The position numbers and the translations under genes are program-made. Positions 1 to 10,387 of a stretch of 64,000 nucleotides of DNA are shown here, piece by piece (position 1 is the first letter of the stretch; each line of letters opens with the position of its first letter). The DNA comes from Hyphomicrobiales bacterium (GTDB taxonomy: Bacteria; Pseudomonadota; Alphaproteobacteria; Rhizobiales; Kaistiaceae): positions 186,001 to 250,000 of the forward strand of contig JAFKKF010000013.1 in the NCBI GenBank assembly GCA_017305635.1. The letters run 5' to 3'. The notes beneath the pieces are model-generated. The model did not search any database, was not told where the DNA came from, and saw only the letters and a program-made list of their open reading frames with translations.

Positions 1-19
1 TCCTGGAAACGCTCCCGCC

Positions 20-985
20 ATGGCCGTCTATACCGAGATCCCCGACGACGAGTTCGCCCGCTTCATGGCGGGTTACGACCTCGGCGCGGTCACCTCGATG
101 AAGGGCATCGCCGAGGGCGTCGAGAACTCCAACTTCCTTCTCGTCACCGAGCGCGGCCAGTTCATCCTTACCCTCTACGAGAAGCGGGTCGATCCGGCCG
201 ACCTCCCCTTCTTCCTCGGTTTGATGGAGCATCTCGCCGAGCATGGCATCACCTGCCCCCTGCCCGTCCGCAACCGCGAGGGCACCGCCCTCGGCCACCT
301 CGCCGGGCGGCCTGCGGCGGTCGTCACCTTCCTTCCCGGCATCGGCGTGCGGCGGCCGCGGGCCGAGCATTGCATCGCCCTCGGCGGTGCGCTCGCCAGC
401 CTCCACCTCGCCGGCCGAGGCTTCGCCATCACGCGTCGCAACGCGCTTTCCGTCGGCGGCTGGCGTCCGCTCTTCGACAATTGCCTCGGCCGCGCCGATG
501 CGGTGCAGCCCGGCCTCGGCGCCGAGATCGCCCGCGAGCTCGACATCCTCGAGGCCGCCTGGCCGGCGGACCTGCCGACCGGGGTCATCCATGCCGACCT
601 CTTTCCCGACAACGTCTTCTTCCTCAATGACCGGCTGTCGGGCCTGATCGACTTCTATTTCGCCTGCAATGACATGCTCGCCTATGACGTCGCCATCTGC
701 ATCAATGCCTGGTGCTTCGAGCCGGACGCCTCGCTGAACGTCACCAAGGCGCGTGGCCTGCTCGCCGCCTATCAGGCCGTGCGTCCGCTATCGGCCGGGG
801 AGGCCGCCGCGCTGCCGCTCCTTTGCCGCGGCTCGGCGCTCCGCTTCCTGCTCACCCGCCTCTATGACTGGCTGAACACGCCGGACAATGCGCTGGTGGT
901 GAAGAAGGACCCGCTCGAATACCTGAAGAAACTCCGCTTCCACCGCTCGGTCGCGGAGGCCTCCGCCTACGGGCTCGCGACGTGA
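20..985 (+). CDS. thrB: Homoserine kinase (ThrB, APH-fold type)
   Basis: Phosphorylates L-homoserine to O-phospho-homoserine in threonine synthesis. The 321-residue protein has the aminoglycoside-phosphotransferase fold used by alphaproteobacterial ThrB rather than the GHMP fold of E. coli. A Brenner-type catalytic loop (HADLFPDN, about residue 194) and a following metal-binding IDF motif are visible. Its stop overlaps the GTG start of rnhA (GTGA), so the two are probably co-translated. In many Hyphomicrobiales ispH lies just upstream; only 19 bases of upstream sequence are in the window, so this cannot be checked and the ATG at 20 is the only clear start. Confidence 0.93.
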   Translation: MAVYTEIPDDEFARFMAGYDLGAVTSMKGIAEGVENSNFLLVTERGQFILTLYEKRVDPADLPFFLGLMEHLAEHGITCPLPVRNREGTALGHLAGRPAAVVTFLPGIGVRRPRAEHCIALGGALASLHLAGRGFAITRRNALSVGGWRPLFDNCLGRADAVQPGLGAEIARELDILEAAWPADLPTGVIHADLFPDNVFFLNDRLSGLIDFYFACNDMLAYDVAICINAWCFEPDASLNVTKARGLLAAYQAVRPLSAGEAAALPLLCRGSALRFLLTRLYDWLNTPDNALVVKKDPLEYLKKLRFHRSVAEASAYGLAT

Positions 986-1461
986 GCGAGGATCGCCAGC
1001 GCATCGCCATCTGGAGCGACGGCGCCTGCTCCGGCAATCCCGGCCCCGGCGGCTGGGGCGCGGTCCTGATGTGGAACGGCCACGAGAAGGAGCTGTCCGG
1101 CGGCGAGGTGCTGACCACCAATAACCGCATGGAGCTGATGGCTGCGATCTCGGCGCTGGAAGCGCTGAAGAAGCCTTCCGCCGTCGACCTTCACACCGAC
1201 TCGCAGTACCTGCGCGGCGGCATCACCGGCTGGATCAAGGGCTGGAAGCGCAACGGCTGGAAGACGGCTGACCGGAAGCCGGTCAAGAACGACGACCTCT
1301 GGAAGCGCCTCGACGCCGCCGCCGCCCGCCACGACATCACCTGGCACTGGGTCAAGGGCCACGCCGGCACCGAGGGCAACGAGCGCGCCGACGCGCTCGC
1401 CCGCGCCGGCATGGCGCCGTTCAAGCCGAAGAGGCGAGCCGCCGGTTCAGGAGAGGCTTAG
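982..1461 (+). CDS. rnhA: Ribonuclease HI
   Basis: Degrades the RNA strand of RNA-DNA hybrids during replication and R-loop removal. The 159-residue protein carries the full acidic active site: D13 ([11 protein letters not shown]), E51 (NNRMEL), D73 (HTDSQY) and D137 (GNERAD), plus the basic-protrusion [11 protein letters not shown] region. It starts at a GTG overlapping the thrB stop by four bases, which supports translational coupling. The thrB-rnhA pairing is common in Hyphomicrobiales. It is followed by about 120 bases holding a palindrome shared with the convergent peroxiredoxin gene. Confidence 0.96.
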   Translation: MSEDRQRIAIWSDGACSGNPGPGGWGAVLMWNGHEKELSGGEVLTTNNRMELMAAISALEALKKPSAVDLHTDSQYLRGGITGWIKGWKRNGWKTADRKPVKNDDLWKRLDAAAARHDITWHWVKGHAGTEGNERADALARAGMAPFKPKRRAAGSGEA

Positions 1462-1533
1462 CGTCTCGCATTCCGCGGCTTCCCTGCGTCCACCAGTCAT
1501 CGTCGAAAAGAAGCGCCTGGAAGGGAGGCGTGG

Positions 1534-1556
1534 ATGGCCGGCACAGGACCGGCCAT
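1534..1556. repeat. Short palindromic repeat between convergent genes
   Basis: Arms ATGGCCGG (1534-1541) and CCGGCCAT (1549-1556) enclose a 7-base loop. Read on the minus strand the element would encode MAGPVPAIHA, matching the [11 protein letters not shown] that would be read from the longer palindrome after purD (48215-48255), so the two belong to one repeat family. It lies between rnhA and the peroxiredoxin gene, which converge, and could act as a two-way transcription terminator. No T-run follows either arm. Confidence 0.6.
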
Positions 1557-1583
1557 GACGAAAGGGAATGGAAGGCCTCCTCG

Positions 1584-2069
1584 CTACAGCGACGCCAGCA
1601 CAGCCTCCGCGCCGGTGACCGTGATCTTCCCGCCCGGCGGCTCGTAGGCGATGTGCTTGACCACGCCATTGTCCACGACCGCGGCGAAGCGCTTGGCGCG
1701 CACCCCCATGCCGGCATTGACGAGGTCGAATTCGACGCCGGCCGCCTTCGTCCAAACTCCCGAGCCATCGGCGACGAAGTCGATCTCCGGCCCCGCCTTC
1801 TGTGCTTCCTTCCACGCCTTCATGACGTGGTGGTCGTTGACCGCCACCACCACGATGCGGTCGATGCCCTTCGCCCTGATCGCGGCGGCGTTCTTCACGA
1901 AGGTCGGGATATGCGCATTGTGGCAGGTCGAGGTGAAGGCGCCGGGCACCGCGACGAGCACCACCTTCTGGCCGTCGAAGAGCTCGTGGGTCGAGACGTC
2001 CTTCGCCGACCCATCGTCGAGCTTCACCTTGAACGATCCCTCGGGAAGGCGATCACCAACCTGCAGCAT
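1584..2069 (-). CDS. 1-Cys peroxiredoxin (Prx5/AhpE-like)
   Basis: Reduces hydrogen peroxide and organic hydroperoxides. The 161-residue protein has the peroxidatic cysteine C49 in the PGAFTSTC motif of the PMP20/Prx5 group. It contains no second cysteine, so it must be recycled by an external thiol, in this family usually glutathione/glutaredoxin. The frame is open far upstream, but the ATG at 2069 follows an AGAAGGAA ribosome site and gives the normal family length. It follows the DsbD-like gene on the same strand with a gap of about 70 bases, so the two may be co-transcribed. Confidence 0.9.
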   Translation of the reverse strand: MLQVGDRLPEGSFKVKLDDGSAKDVSTHELFDGQKVVLVAVPGAFTSTCHNAHIPTFVKNAAAIRAKGIDRIVVVAVNDHHVMKAWKEAQKAGPEIDFVADGSGVWTKAAGVEFDLVNAGMGVRAKRFAAVVDNGVVKHIAYEPPGGKITVTGAEAVLASL

Positions 2070-2137
2070 GCTGTTGTTCCTTCTGGAAGACTGACTTGTC
2101 CGCGACCGTTCTAGCGCGAATCGCGCGCCCGCGGCAG

Positions 2138-2965
2138 TCAGGGCAGCGTGACCCATTGCTCGATGGCGCGGCCATCCGAAACGATGGTGATGCGCAGCTT
2201 TCCGCCGTCGAGCGGGGTCTTGGAGCCGAGCGTGTCGAAGGTGAAGCGGTAGAGCGCCTTGCCGCCCTCGCCCGGCTCGTATTCGGGAACGTCGGCATAC
2301 CAGTCGCTCGCACCCTCGACGAAGACCGAGGCCTTCTCGGCGTCGGGCACGGTGGCGCTGATGACGAATTTCGCGTGCTTCGGCGTGCCGCCATCCGGCT
2401 TCACCGAATCGACCGCGAAGGTGCCCGGCTCCGGCTTGCCGGGCAGCGCCTTCATCGCCGGCTCGACGATCGCCCCGGCACCGGCGTCGGAGGCGCCGCC
2501 CGCGACCGGCAGGGCCAGCTCGAAATGATCGGGCACGCAGACGTCGGAGCAGATGCCGACGTCGAGCTTCAGCGCCAGTTCCGATCCGGCCTTTTGATCG
2601 GGAACGGCGACGGTGAGCGGCAGAACCACCCTCCCCTCGTAGACGTTGGTGACCGCATAGCCGTCGTCGTGGCGCTCCGGCGGCGGGAAGCCGACTTCGA
2701 CCTTGCCGACGTTCTTGGAAGCGGTGAAATCGAGGATCGGCGGAATGCCCGCGTCGCCGGGCGTGCGCCAATAGGTCTTCCAGCCCGGCGCGAGCTCGAT
2801 CTCGACCGCGGCAAGGAGGTTGCCCGCCGCATCGGTGCCCGAGACGACGAGGCGGACGCGTGCCTTGTCGTCGTTCGACACCCAGTCGCCGATGGCGGCG
2901 CGGGCGGGCATGGCGGCAAGCATGGGGACGAACACCGCGAGCGCGGCGAGCGGGAGGGTCTTCAT
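2138..2965 (-). CDS. Periplasmic DsbD N-terminal-domain protein
   Basis: A 275-residue exported protein with a signal peptide (residues 1-23, ending ARA) followed by a DsbD-alpha/ScsB-type domain. The conserved features are APGWKTYWRTPGDAG near residue 60 and a CSDVC motif near 140, which in this family carries the redox pair that passes electrons to periplasmic acceptors. The membrane and thioredoxin domains of full DsbD are absent, so an electron donor must be encoded elsewhere. It lies upstream of the peroxiredoxin gene on the same strand, suggesting a shared thiol-redox role; the partner and substrate are unknown. Confidence 0.78.
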   Translation of the reverse strand: MKTLPLAALAVFVPMLAAMPARAAIGDWVSNDDKARVRLVVSGTDAAGNLLAAVEIELAPGWKTYWRTPGDAGIPPILDFTASKNVGKVEVGFPPPERHDDGYAVTNVYEGRVVLPLTVAVPDQKAGSELALKLDVGICSDVCVPDHFELALPVAGGASDAGAGAIVEPAMKALPGKPEPGTFAVDSVKPDGGTPKHAKFVISATVPDAEKASVFVEGASDWYADVPEYEPGEGGKALYRFTFDTLGSKTPLDGGKLRITIVSDGRAIEQWVTLP

Positions 2966-3101
2966 GCGCGGAACATAGACCGGCGCCGCCGGTTCAGCGA
3001 CAGGAACAATGCCGCGGCCGCCAACGTGTTCGTGAGCGCGCCGTTAACCGGGGTGGTCCGGGCATCTTTCCTTTCCGGCCGAGCGTGCTACCTATTCCGC
3101 C

Positions 3102-3713
3102 ATGGCCAAACGTGCGCATCCCAAGCTCCCCGGCCGCAACTACCTCGACGGCCAGTTGCTCATCGCCATGCCGGGGATGCAGGACGCGCGCTTCGCCCGC
3201 AGCGTGATCTATGTCTGCGCCCATTCGGCCGACGGCGCCATGGGCATCATGATCAACCAGCCGGCGCCGCAGATCACCTTCCACGACCTTCTCATCCAGC
3301 TCGGCATCATCCCGGAGGGGCCGGAGATCCGGCTGCACGGGCAGGCCGGCCGCATGCAGGTCCATCGCGGCGGGCCGGTCGAGACCGGGCGGGGCTTCGT
3401 GCTGCACAGCTCCGATTACTTCGTCGAGAATTCGACGCTGCCCATCGACGAGCACGTCTACCTCACCGCGACGCTGGAGATCCTCAAGGCGCTCGCCGTC
3501 GGCAATGGCCCCGAGAGCGCCATGCTGGCGCTCGGCTATGCCGGATGGGCACCGGGCCAGCTCGAAAACGAGATGCAGGCGAACGGATGGCTGCACTGCC
3601 CGGCGACGCCCGACCTGATCTTCGACAACGACCTCGACGGCAAGTACGAGCGGGCGCTCGCCCGGCTCGGCGTCGATCCCCTCCGCCTCTCGGGCGAAGC
3701 CGGCCACGCCTGA
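3102..3713 (+). CDS. YqgE/AlgH family protein (DUF179)
   Basis: A 203-residue member of the YqgE/AlgH family, whose biochemical role is still unclear (AlgH was named for an effect on alginate genes in Pseudomonas). Conserved blocks are visible: [19 protein letters not shown] near the N-terminus, GIMINQP, HRGGPV and [11 protein letters not shown]. The ATG at 3102 matches the usual family start. The gene ends three bases before the surf1 stop on the other strand, so the two converge almost head-on with no room for a separate terminator. Confidence 0.93.
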   Translation: MAKRAHPKLPGRNYLDGQLLIAMPGMQDARFARSVIYVCAHSADGAMGIMINQPAPQITFHDLLIQLGIIPEGPEIRLHGQAGRMQVHRGGPVETGRGFVLHSSDYFVENSTLPIDEHVYLTATLEILKALAVGNGPESAMLALGYAGWAPGQLENEMQANGWLHCPATPDLIFDNDLDGKYERALARLGVDPLRLSGEAGHA

Positions 3714-3716
3714 GGC

Positions 3717-4469
3717 TCATGCCGCGGGCGTCGCGCGCTCCTTCCGCAGCCGGCCGCGCGCAAACACCGCGAACACGCCGACCAGCGCCGCCGCGAGCCC
3801 GTACCAGGTCACCGCATATTGCAGGTGGTTGTTGGGGAACTCGACAACCGTCTCGCCGCCCTGCGGCATCCCGCCCGGCAGGGCCGGGTCGAACCGCGCG
3901 TCGACAATGTAGGGCGCGACCTTACCGCCATCGATGCCGGCGGCCTTGGCGTAAAGCGCCGGGTCGCGCGAGAACCACTCGTTCTTCCCGACATTGTCGG
4001 CGGGCGCGAACCACGCGCGGTCATAGGGCGCGCGGACCAGCCCGATGACCGTCGTCTCGCCCTCGAGCTGGCCGCCGGCGCGGGTCGTCGGGTCCTTGCG
4101 GTCGCCCGGCACGAAGCCGCGATTGACATAGACCGTCCAGCCCTCGGCCGTCGTCAGCGGCGTCATCACCATGAAGCCGAAGCCGCCGAGCCTGCCCTTC
4201 GGCTCGGTCAATGCCTGGACGACGTGTACCTCGCGGCCGTTGTCGAAGCGGCCGGTGACCGTCACCGGCTGGTACTGCAAATCCGCGAGGTCCAGCTTCG
4301 CCCATTCCGCCGGCGGCGGTGCCGGGATCGGCGGCGCGTCCATGCGCGCGGTCACCCGCGCGATCAGCGCCTCCTTCCAGAACAGCCGCTCGACCTGCCA
4401 GGTGCCGAGGCCAAGGAGGATGGCGAGGGCGATGGCCGTCGCTATGGCGGGGAAGAGAAGGCGCCGCAT
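3717..4469 (-). CDS. SURF1-family cytochrome oxidase assembly protein
   Basis: Inner-membrane factor that helps insert heme a into subunit I of aa3 oxidase. The 250-residue protein shows the family architecture: an N-terminal membrane segment followed by the GLGTWQ-x-R motif, a periplasmic domain with a VNRGFVP motif, and a C-terminal membrane segment (about 222-240) preceded by NNHLQYAVTWYGLA. It is the last gene of the oxidase operon, directly after the DUF983 gene with a one-base gap. Confidence 0.93.
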   Translation of the reverse strand: MRRLLFPAIATAIALAILLGLGTWQVERLFWKEALIARVTARMDAPPIPAPPPAEWAKLDLADLQYQPVTVTGRFDNGREVHVVQALTEPKGRLGGFGFMVMTPLTTAEGWTVYVNRGFVPGDRKDPTTRAGGQLEGETTVIGLVRAPYDRAWFAPADNVGKNEWFSRDPALYAKAAGIDGGKVAPYIVDARFDPALPGGMPQGGETVVEFPNNHLQYAVTWYGLAAALVGVFAVFARGRLRKERATPAA

Positions 4470-4470
4470 C

Positions 4471-4854
4471 TCAGCCTTCGATGCGGCCCTCGGCGACGCG
4501 GGTGCGATAGGTCTGCGCCAGGAGGAAGCCCTTCAGCGGCCGCAGCAGCGCGAAGGAGAGGATGAAGATCAGCGGGATCCACAGCAGCGCGTGCACCCAG
4601 TAGGGCGGCGCGAAGGTGAACTCGACGAAAAGCGCGAGGCCGACGACGATGAAGCCGACGATCATGATGACGAAGACGGCCGGACCGTCGCCGGCATCGG
4701 CGAAGGTCGTGAAGTCGAGGCCGCAATTCGCGCAGCGCTCCGCCGGCGTCAGGAAGCCCGTGAAGAGCCTCCCCTGCCCGCAGCGCGGGCAGCGTCCGTG
4801 CAGGCCCGTCTCCGCGGCCGTGAGCGGCGGATAGAGGGCCCTGTCCTCGCTCAA
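4471..4854 (-). CDS. DUF983 family membrane protein
   Basis: A 127-residue protein with an N-terminal zinc-ribbon-like CPRCGQG...CANCG pair of Cys-x2-Cys motifs and two membrane segments (roughly 54-75 and 82-100). DUF983 proteins regularly sit between coxC and surf1 in alphaproteobacteria and are presumed oxidase-assembly factors, but their activity is not established. The start is inferred as TTG at 4854, overlapping the coxC stop in a TTGA arrangement; no ATG is available in the right place and the frame continues unrelated upstream. Confidence 0.85.
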   Translation of the reverse strand: MSEDRALYPPLTAAETGLHGRCPRCGQGRLFTGFLTPAERCANCGLDFTTFADAGDGPAVFVIMIVGFIVVGLALFVEFTFAPPYWVHALLWIPLIFILSFALLRPLKGFLLAQTYRTRVAEGRIEG

Positions 4855-5699
4855 TGCGCGGCGCCCTCGATCGGCGCGCCCCAGCCGCCCCAGACGTAGA
4901 TGCAGAAGAAGAGGAACAGCCAGACGACGTCGACGAAGTGCCAGTACCAGGCGGCCGCCTCGAAGCCGAAATGGTGCTTCGGGTCGAACTGGCCCTTGTA
5001 GGCGCGGATGAAGCAGACGATCAGGAAGATCGTGCCGACGATGACGTGGAAGCCGTGGAAGCCGGTCGCCATGAAGAAGGTGGCGCCGTAGATGTTGCCG
5101 CCGAAGGAGAAGGCGGCGCTCGAATATTCGTAGGCCTGCACGCAGCTGAAGAGGAGGCCGAGGATGATGGTGAGCGCGAGGCCCCAGAGCAGGCCGCGGC
5201 GGTCCTTGTGGAGGAGCGAGTGGTGCGCCCAGGTCACCGTCGTGCCGGAGGTCAGGAGGATCAGCGTGTTGAGGAGCGGGAAGTGCCAGGGGTCGAAGAC
5301 CTCGATGCCCTTCGGCGGCCAGTGCCCGCCGGTGAAGTCGAAGCGCGTCGCCTGGATGTGGTCGCCGACGAAGAGCGAGGAGGAGAAGAAGGCCCAGAAC
5401 CAGGCGACGAAGAACATCACCTCCGACGCGATGAAGAGGATCATGCCGTAGCGCAGGCCGAGCGACACGATCGGCGTGTGGTCGCCCTTCTGGCCCTCGT
5501 GGATGACGTCGCGCCACCAGACGAACATGGTGTAGAGGACGCCGAGGAAGCCGGGGACGGTCCACAGCAGCGAGTGGCCATGCATGTAGGCAATGCCGCC
5601 GAGCGCCAGGGCGAAGGCCGAGATCGAGGCGACGAAGGGCCACGGGCTCGGGTCGACCAGGTGGTAGGAATGGTTCTTGGCGTGGGCGGCGTCAGCCAT
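4851..5699 (-). CDS. coxC: Cytochrome c oxidase subunit III
   Basis: Third core subunit of the aa3-type oxidase, a seven-helix inner-membrane protein that stabilises proton uptake into subunit I. The 282-residue sequence has the typical start HSYHLVDPSPWP, the WWRDVIHEG block, the acidic IASEVMFF motif and the C-terminal WYWHFVDVVWLFLF helix. It lies between ctaG (15-base gap) and the DUF983 gene (overlap) in the cox operon. Confidence 0.97.
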   Translation of the reverse strand: MADAAHAKNHSYHLVDPSPWPFVASISAFALALGGIAYMHGHSLLWTVPGFLGVLYTMFVWWRDVIHEGQKGDHTPIVSLGLRYGMILFIASEVMFFVAWFWAFFSSSLFVGDHIQATRFDFTGGHWPPKGIEVFDPWHFPLLNTLILLTSGTTVTWAHHSLLHKDRRGLLWGLALTIILGLLFSCVQAYEYSSAAFSFGGNIYGATFFMATGFHGFHVIVGTIFLIVCFIRAYKGQFDPKHHFGFEAAAWYWHFVDVVWLFLFFCIYVWGGWGAPIEGAAH

Positions 5700-5714
5700 T
5701 CTCTTGCTCCGAAA

Positions 5715-6320
5715 TCAAAGCGGGCGCTTCGGTGTTGCAGGTTCGGCCGCGGCCACCGGCTTGTCCGGGTTGGCAGCGGGGAAGAACGTATAGGAAAGCG
5801 TGATCGCGTCGAGGTTGTTCTGCTCGGGATCCTTGGCGATGGCCGGATCGACGAAGAACTGGACGGTCCAGCGCGCCTTCTCGCCGGGCTTCAGCGTCTG
5901 CTGGTTGAAGCAGAAGCAGGCGATCTTGTTGAAGTAGACGCCGATCTCGCCGGGCATGACGTTGAAGGCGGCAAGGCCGGTGGTCGTATGGTCGCTCCGG
6001 TTCTCGGCAAGGAAAGCCGCCTCGGCGACCTCGCCGAGCTTGACCTTCATCTGGCGCTGCTCGGGCCGGAAGCTCCAGCCGAGATCGTTCGAGATGTTGG
6101 AATCGAAGAGGATGGTGATCTCGCGGTCGAGCACCTCGCCGGGCGCCTTCTCGGCCTGACGCGTGGCGCCGCCGAAGCCGGTCAGCGAGCAGAACATCGA
6201 ATAGAGCGGCGAGACGGCGAAGGCGGCGCCGATCATGGCGACGACGAAGACCGCGCAGGCGGCGGCCGTCAGGCCCATGCGGGAGCGCCTCGGCGCCGGG
6301 CGGTTCGCCTCGCTCATCAC
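5715..6320 (-). CDS. ctaG: Cytochrome c oxidase assembly protein CtaG (Cox11 family)
   Basis: Delivers copper to the CuB site of oxidase subunit I. The 201-residue protein has one N-terminal membrane anchor (about 17-40) and a periplasmic domain with the copper-binding CFCF motif, followed by the conserved NQQTLKPGE stretch. Its start overlaps the coxF stop by four bases (ATGA), so translation is probably coupled. Together with the PCuAC and SCO1 genes at 26.4-27.5 kb this window encodes several steps of copper supply to the oxidase. Confidence 0.95.
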   Translation of the reverse strand: MMSEANRPAPRRSRMGLTAAACAVFVVAMIGAAFAVSPLYSMFCSLTGFGGATRQAEKAPGEVLDREITILFDSNISNDLGWSFRPEQRQMKVKLGEVAEAAFLAENRSDHTTTGLAAFNVMPGEIGVYFNKIACFCFNQQTLKPGEKARWTVQFFVDPAIAKDPEQNNLDAITLSYTFFPAANPDKPVAAAEPATPKRPL

Positions 6321-6505
6321 GACGATCCGAGGATCTTGGCGGCGAGCACGCCGCCGCCGAGCTTGGCGATGGTGAGCAGGTAGAACAGCCCGACGAGGGC
6401 GAACAGCGCCACGGCGATGGCGACGGAGCGTCCGCGCTGGCGGCGACGCTGCTCGGGGCTGAGCCGGATGCCTTCCGGTTGTTCGGTCACGGCGGTCTCG
6501 GTCAT
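6317..6505 (-). CDS. CoxF-like small oxidase-operon membrane protein
   Basis: A 62-residue protein with a charged N-terminus ([11 protein letters not shown]) and a single membrane helix at about residues 31-50. Small proteins of this kind, often named CoxF, sit between ctaB and ctaG in Hyphomicrobiales oxidase operons; the role is presumed to be assembly or stability but is not established. It overlaps ctaB upstream and ctaG downstream by four bases each, in ATGA form. The frame is open further upstream, but the ATG at 6505 fits the coupling and family size. Confidence 0.82.
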   Translation of the reverse strand: MTETAVTEQPEGIRLSPEQRRRQRGRSVAIAVALFALVGLFYLLTIAKLGGGVLAAKILGSS

Positions 6506-7437
6506 GGCATTGCGAAGCCGCGCTCGGCGAGCAGCATCACGAAGATGAGGAACAGGTAGAGGAGCGAGAAGGCGAAGAGCCGCCGCGCCGGGCGCATCTC
6601 CTTGTCGGTCGCCGGCATGCGGTAGACCTGCCAGGTCAGGAAGACGAAGGCCGCGCCGAGGATCGCCGCGACGACGCCATAGGCCGGGCTCGCCATGCCG
6701 AGGAAGGCGGGCACCACGCCGACGACGGCGAGCGGCACGGAATAGGCGAGCATCTGGATCTGCGTCGCGCGCAGGCCCTTCGCCACCGGCAGCATGGGGA
6801 TCCCGGCGCGGGCGTAGTCGTCGCTCCGATAGAGCGCCAGCGCCCAGGAATGCGGCGGCGTCCACAGGAAGATGATGAGGAAGAGGACGAAGCTCTCCAT
6901 GCTCACCGTGCCCGTCGCCGCGGCCCAGCCGATCATCGGCGGCAGGGCCCCGGCGACGCCGCCGATGACGATGTTCTGCGGCGTCGAGCGCTTCAGCCAG
7001 GCCGTGTAGACGAAGACGTAGAAGAGGATGGTGAAGGCGAGCAGGCCGGCGGCCACGTAGTTGGCGGCGAGGCCGAGGAACACGACCGAGCCGGCACCGA
7101 GCCAGGCACCGAATACCAGCGCGTCGCCGGCGGGCACGCGGCCCGAGGGAATCGGCCGGCGGGCGGTGCGCGCCATCACGCGGTCGATATCGGCATCGTA
7201 CCACATGTTGAGCGCGCCGGCGGCGCCGGCGCCGACCGCGATGGCGACGAGCGAGACGAAGCCGATGATCGGATTGATGCCGGTCGGGGCGATCACCATG
7301 CCGACGAAGGCGGTGAACACGACCAGCGACATGACGCGCGGCTTGAGGAGCTGGACGTAGTCGCCGGCGGCACCGTCATGGATCGGCACCGTGTCGGCGG
7401 CCACGCCCTCAGCCTCGCGCCTTTCGATATAGGCCAT
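6502..7437 (-). CDS. ctaB: Heme O synthase (protoheme IX farnesyltransferase)
   Basis: Attaches the farnesyl group to heme b to give heme o, the precursor of heme a in the oxidase encoded beside it. The 311-residue membrane protein belongs to the UbiA prenyltransferase fold and has the first aspartate motif NMWYDADID followed by the family signature [10 protein letters not shown]. About eight to nine hydrophobic helices are evident. It follows coxA with a short gap of 27 bases and overlaps coxF. Confidence 0.96.
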   Translation of the reverse strand: MAYIERREAEGVAADTVPIHDGAAGDYVQLLKPRVMSLVVFTAFVGMVIAPTGINPIIGFVSLVAIAVGAGAAGALNMWYDADIDRVMARTARRPIPSGRVPAGDALVFGAWLGAGSVVFLGLAANYVAAGLLAFTILFYVFVYTAWLKRSTPQNIVIGGVAGALPPMIGWAAATGTVSMESFVLFLIIFLWTPPHSWALALYRSDDYARAGIPMLPVAKGLRATQIQMLAYSVPLAVVGVVPAFLGMASPAYGVVAAILGAAFVFLTWQVYRMPATDKEMRPARRLFAFSLLYLFLIFVMLLAERGFAMP

Positions 7438-7464
7438 TTCCGGTCTTCCAGATGCCCACGCTTC

Positions 7465-9153
<1,689 letters not shown>

Positions 9154-9157
9154 TCAC

Positions 9158-10048
9158 TCAGTTGCCGGCCACCTTCACGGCCTCGTCGGCCGGCGCGTCC
9201 GCGAGAAGCTTGTAGGCTCCATCGAGGTCGGTCTTGGCGGCTTCCGCCCAGGCCTTGAACTTCTCAGGGCTCACCGCGCGCACCTCGATCGGCATGAAGG
9301 CGTGGTTGCGTCCGCAGAGCTCGGAGCACTGGCCGTAATAGGTTCCCTCGCGCTCGACGAGGAACCAGGTCTCGTTCAGCCGGCCGGGGATGGCGTCCAT
9401 CTTGATGCCGAAGGAGGGCACCGCGAAGGAATGGATGATGCCCTCGGGATCGGCGGTGATCTGGGCACGGATGACCGTGCCGGTCGGCACGACCAGCGGG
9501 CTGTCGACCGCGAGCAGGCGCGGCTGCGTCTTCGGATCGCGCTTGGCGTCGTCGAGCAGGTACGAGTCGATCGAGATGTCGCCATTGTCCGGATAGTCAT
9601 AGGTCCAGAACCACGCGGCGCGGCCGGTGACCTTGATGGTCATCGTCTTCGACGGATCGTAGTTGGCGACGGCGCGGGCCGGATCGTGCTCGGCGAAGAG
9701 GAGCGAGAACGAAGGCACGGCGATGCCGACGAGGATGATGATCGGCAGGATCGTCCAGACCACCTCGATCATGGTGTTGTGGGTGGTCTTGGAAGGCACC
9801 GGGTTCCGCTTCGCGTTGAAGCGGATCATGCAATAGACCAGCAGCGCCAGCACGAAGAGGACGATCAGGGTCACGAGGACCAGGAGGCCGTCGTTGAACC
9901 GGTGAATCATCTCCATGATCGGCGTCGCCGCCGGCTGGAGGTTGATCTCCCAGGGCTGCGGCTGGCTTGCCGAAGCAGGGGCCGCCAAAGCGGCCATGCC
10001 GGCGCCCGCCAGAATGGCGCCCATTCCATAACGCCCGCCCTTCGTCAC
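9158..10048 (-). CDS. coxB: Cytochrome c oxidase subunit II
   Basis: Receives electrons from cytochrome c through the binuclear CuA centre. The protein has a signal sequence (to about residue 28), two membrane helices (roughly 50-75 and 95-115) and a C-terminal cupredoxin domain with the CuA ligands: a histidine in HSFAVPSFG and the CSELCGRNHAFM cluster. Either TTG 10051 or GTG 10048 could start it; I chose the GTG because GGAGG lies seven bases away. It is the first gene of the oxidase operon. Confidence 0.96.
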   Translation of the reverse strand: MTKGGRYGMGAILAGAGMAALAAPASASQPQPWEINLQPAATPIMEMIHRFNDGLLVLVTLIVLFVLALLVYCMIRFNAKRNPVPSKTTHNTMIEVVWTILPIIILVGIAVPSFSLLFAEHDPARAVANYDPSKTMTIKVTGRAAWFWTYDYPDNGDISIDSYLLDDAKRDPKTQPRLLAVDSPLVVPTGTVIRAQITADPEGIIHSFAVPSFGIKMDAIPGRLNETWFLVEREGTYYGQCSELCGRNHAFMPIEVRAVSPEKFKAWAEAAKTDLDGAYKLLADAPADEAVKVAGN

Positions 10049-10387
10049 CAATTTGCCTCCTTCGAACGTCTCTTATGGCCGCGGATTCGCCCGGTACTAT
10101 AGAGCGATATCGCGTGTCAGCCATGTCAGCTTGGCGATGTTTAACGAGTCGGAGCGAGAGAAACCATAGGCGATTTTGACCCGCAACGCCGTGTCGCGGA
10201 TCGCGATGCGTCAAACCATGCGCCAATGGCGGTTTTCCGGAGCTTTCCGGCAAGCCCGCCGCGCGGGAAAGCGGGATTTCCTACCCCACTGGATTGCGGC
10301 AGGATAAGCCCGGGAGCCGGAGACGATTCGGCGTCCGTGCGGTCATGAACGTCGCGACGGGCACCCATTTCGAGAGAAGCCAGCCAA
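10049..10387. other. Divergent intergenic region, coxB / ialB
   Basis: About 340 bases without a credible gene separate the oxidase operon from the divergent ialB-like gene, so both promoters must lie here. I could not identify a convincing sigma-70 pair, an operator or a riboswitch. A GGAGG for coxB (10056-10060) and a GAGAAG shortly before the ialB ATG are the only clear signals. Frames that are open across the region are shadows with no family resemblance. Confidence 0.6.

Noticed and set aside
4854-6383. 509-codon plus-strand frame antisense to coxC and ctaG
   Set aside because: No recognisable sequence; explained by the codon bias of the genes on the other strand.
10049-10387. Small genes or an ncRNA in the coxB/ialB gap
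   Set aside because: No ribosome site with a credible frame and no stable extended hairpin seen; left as a promoter region.
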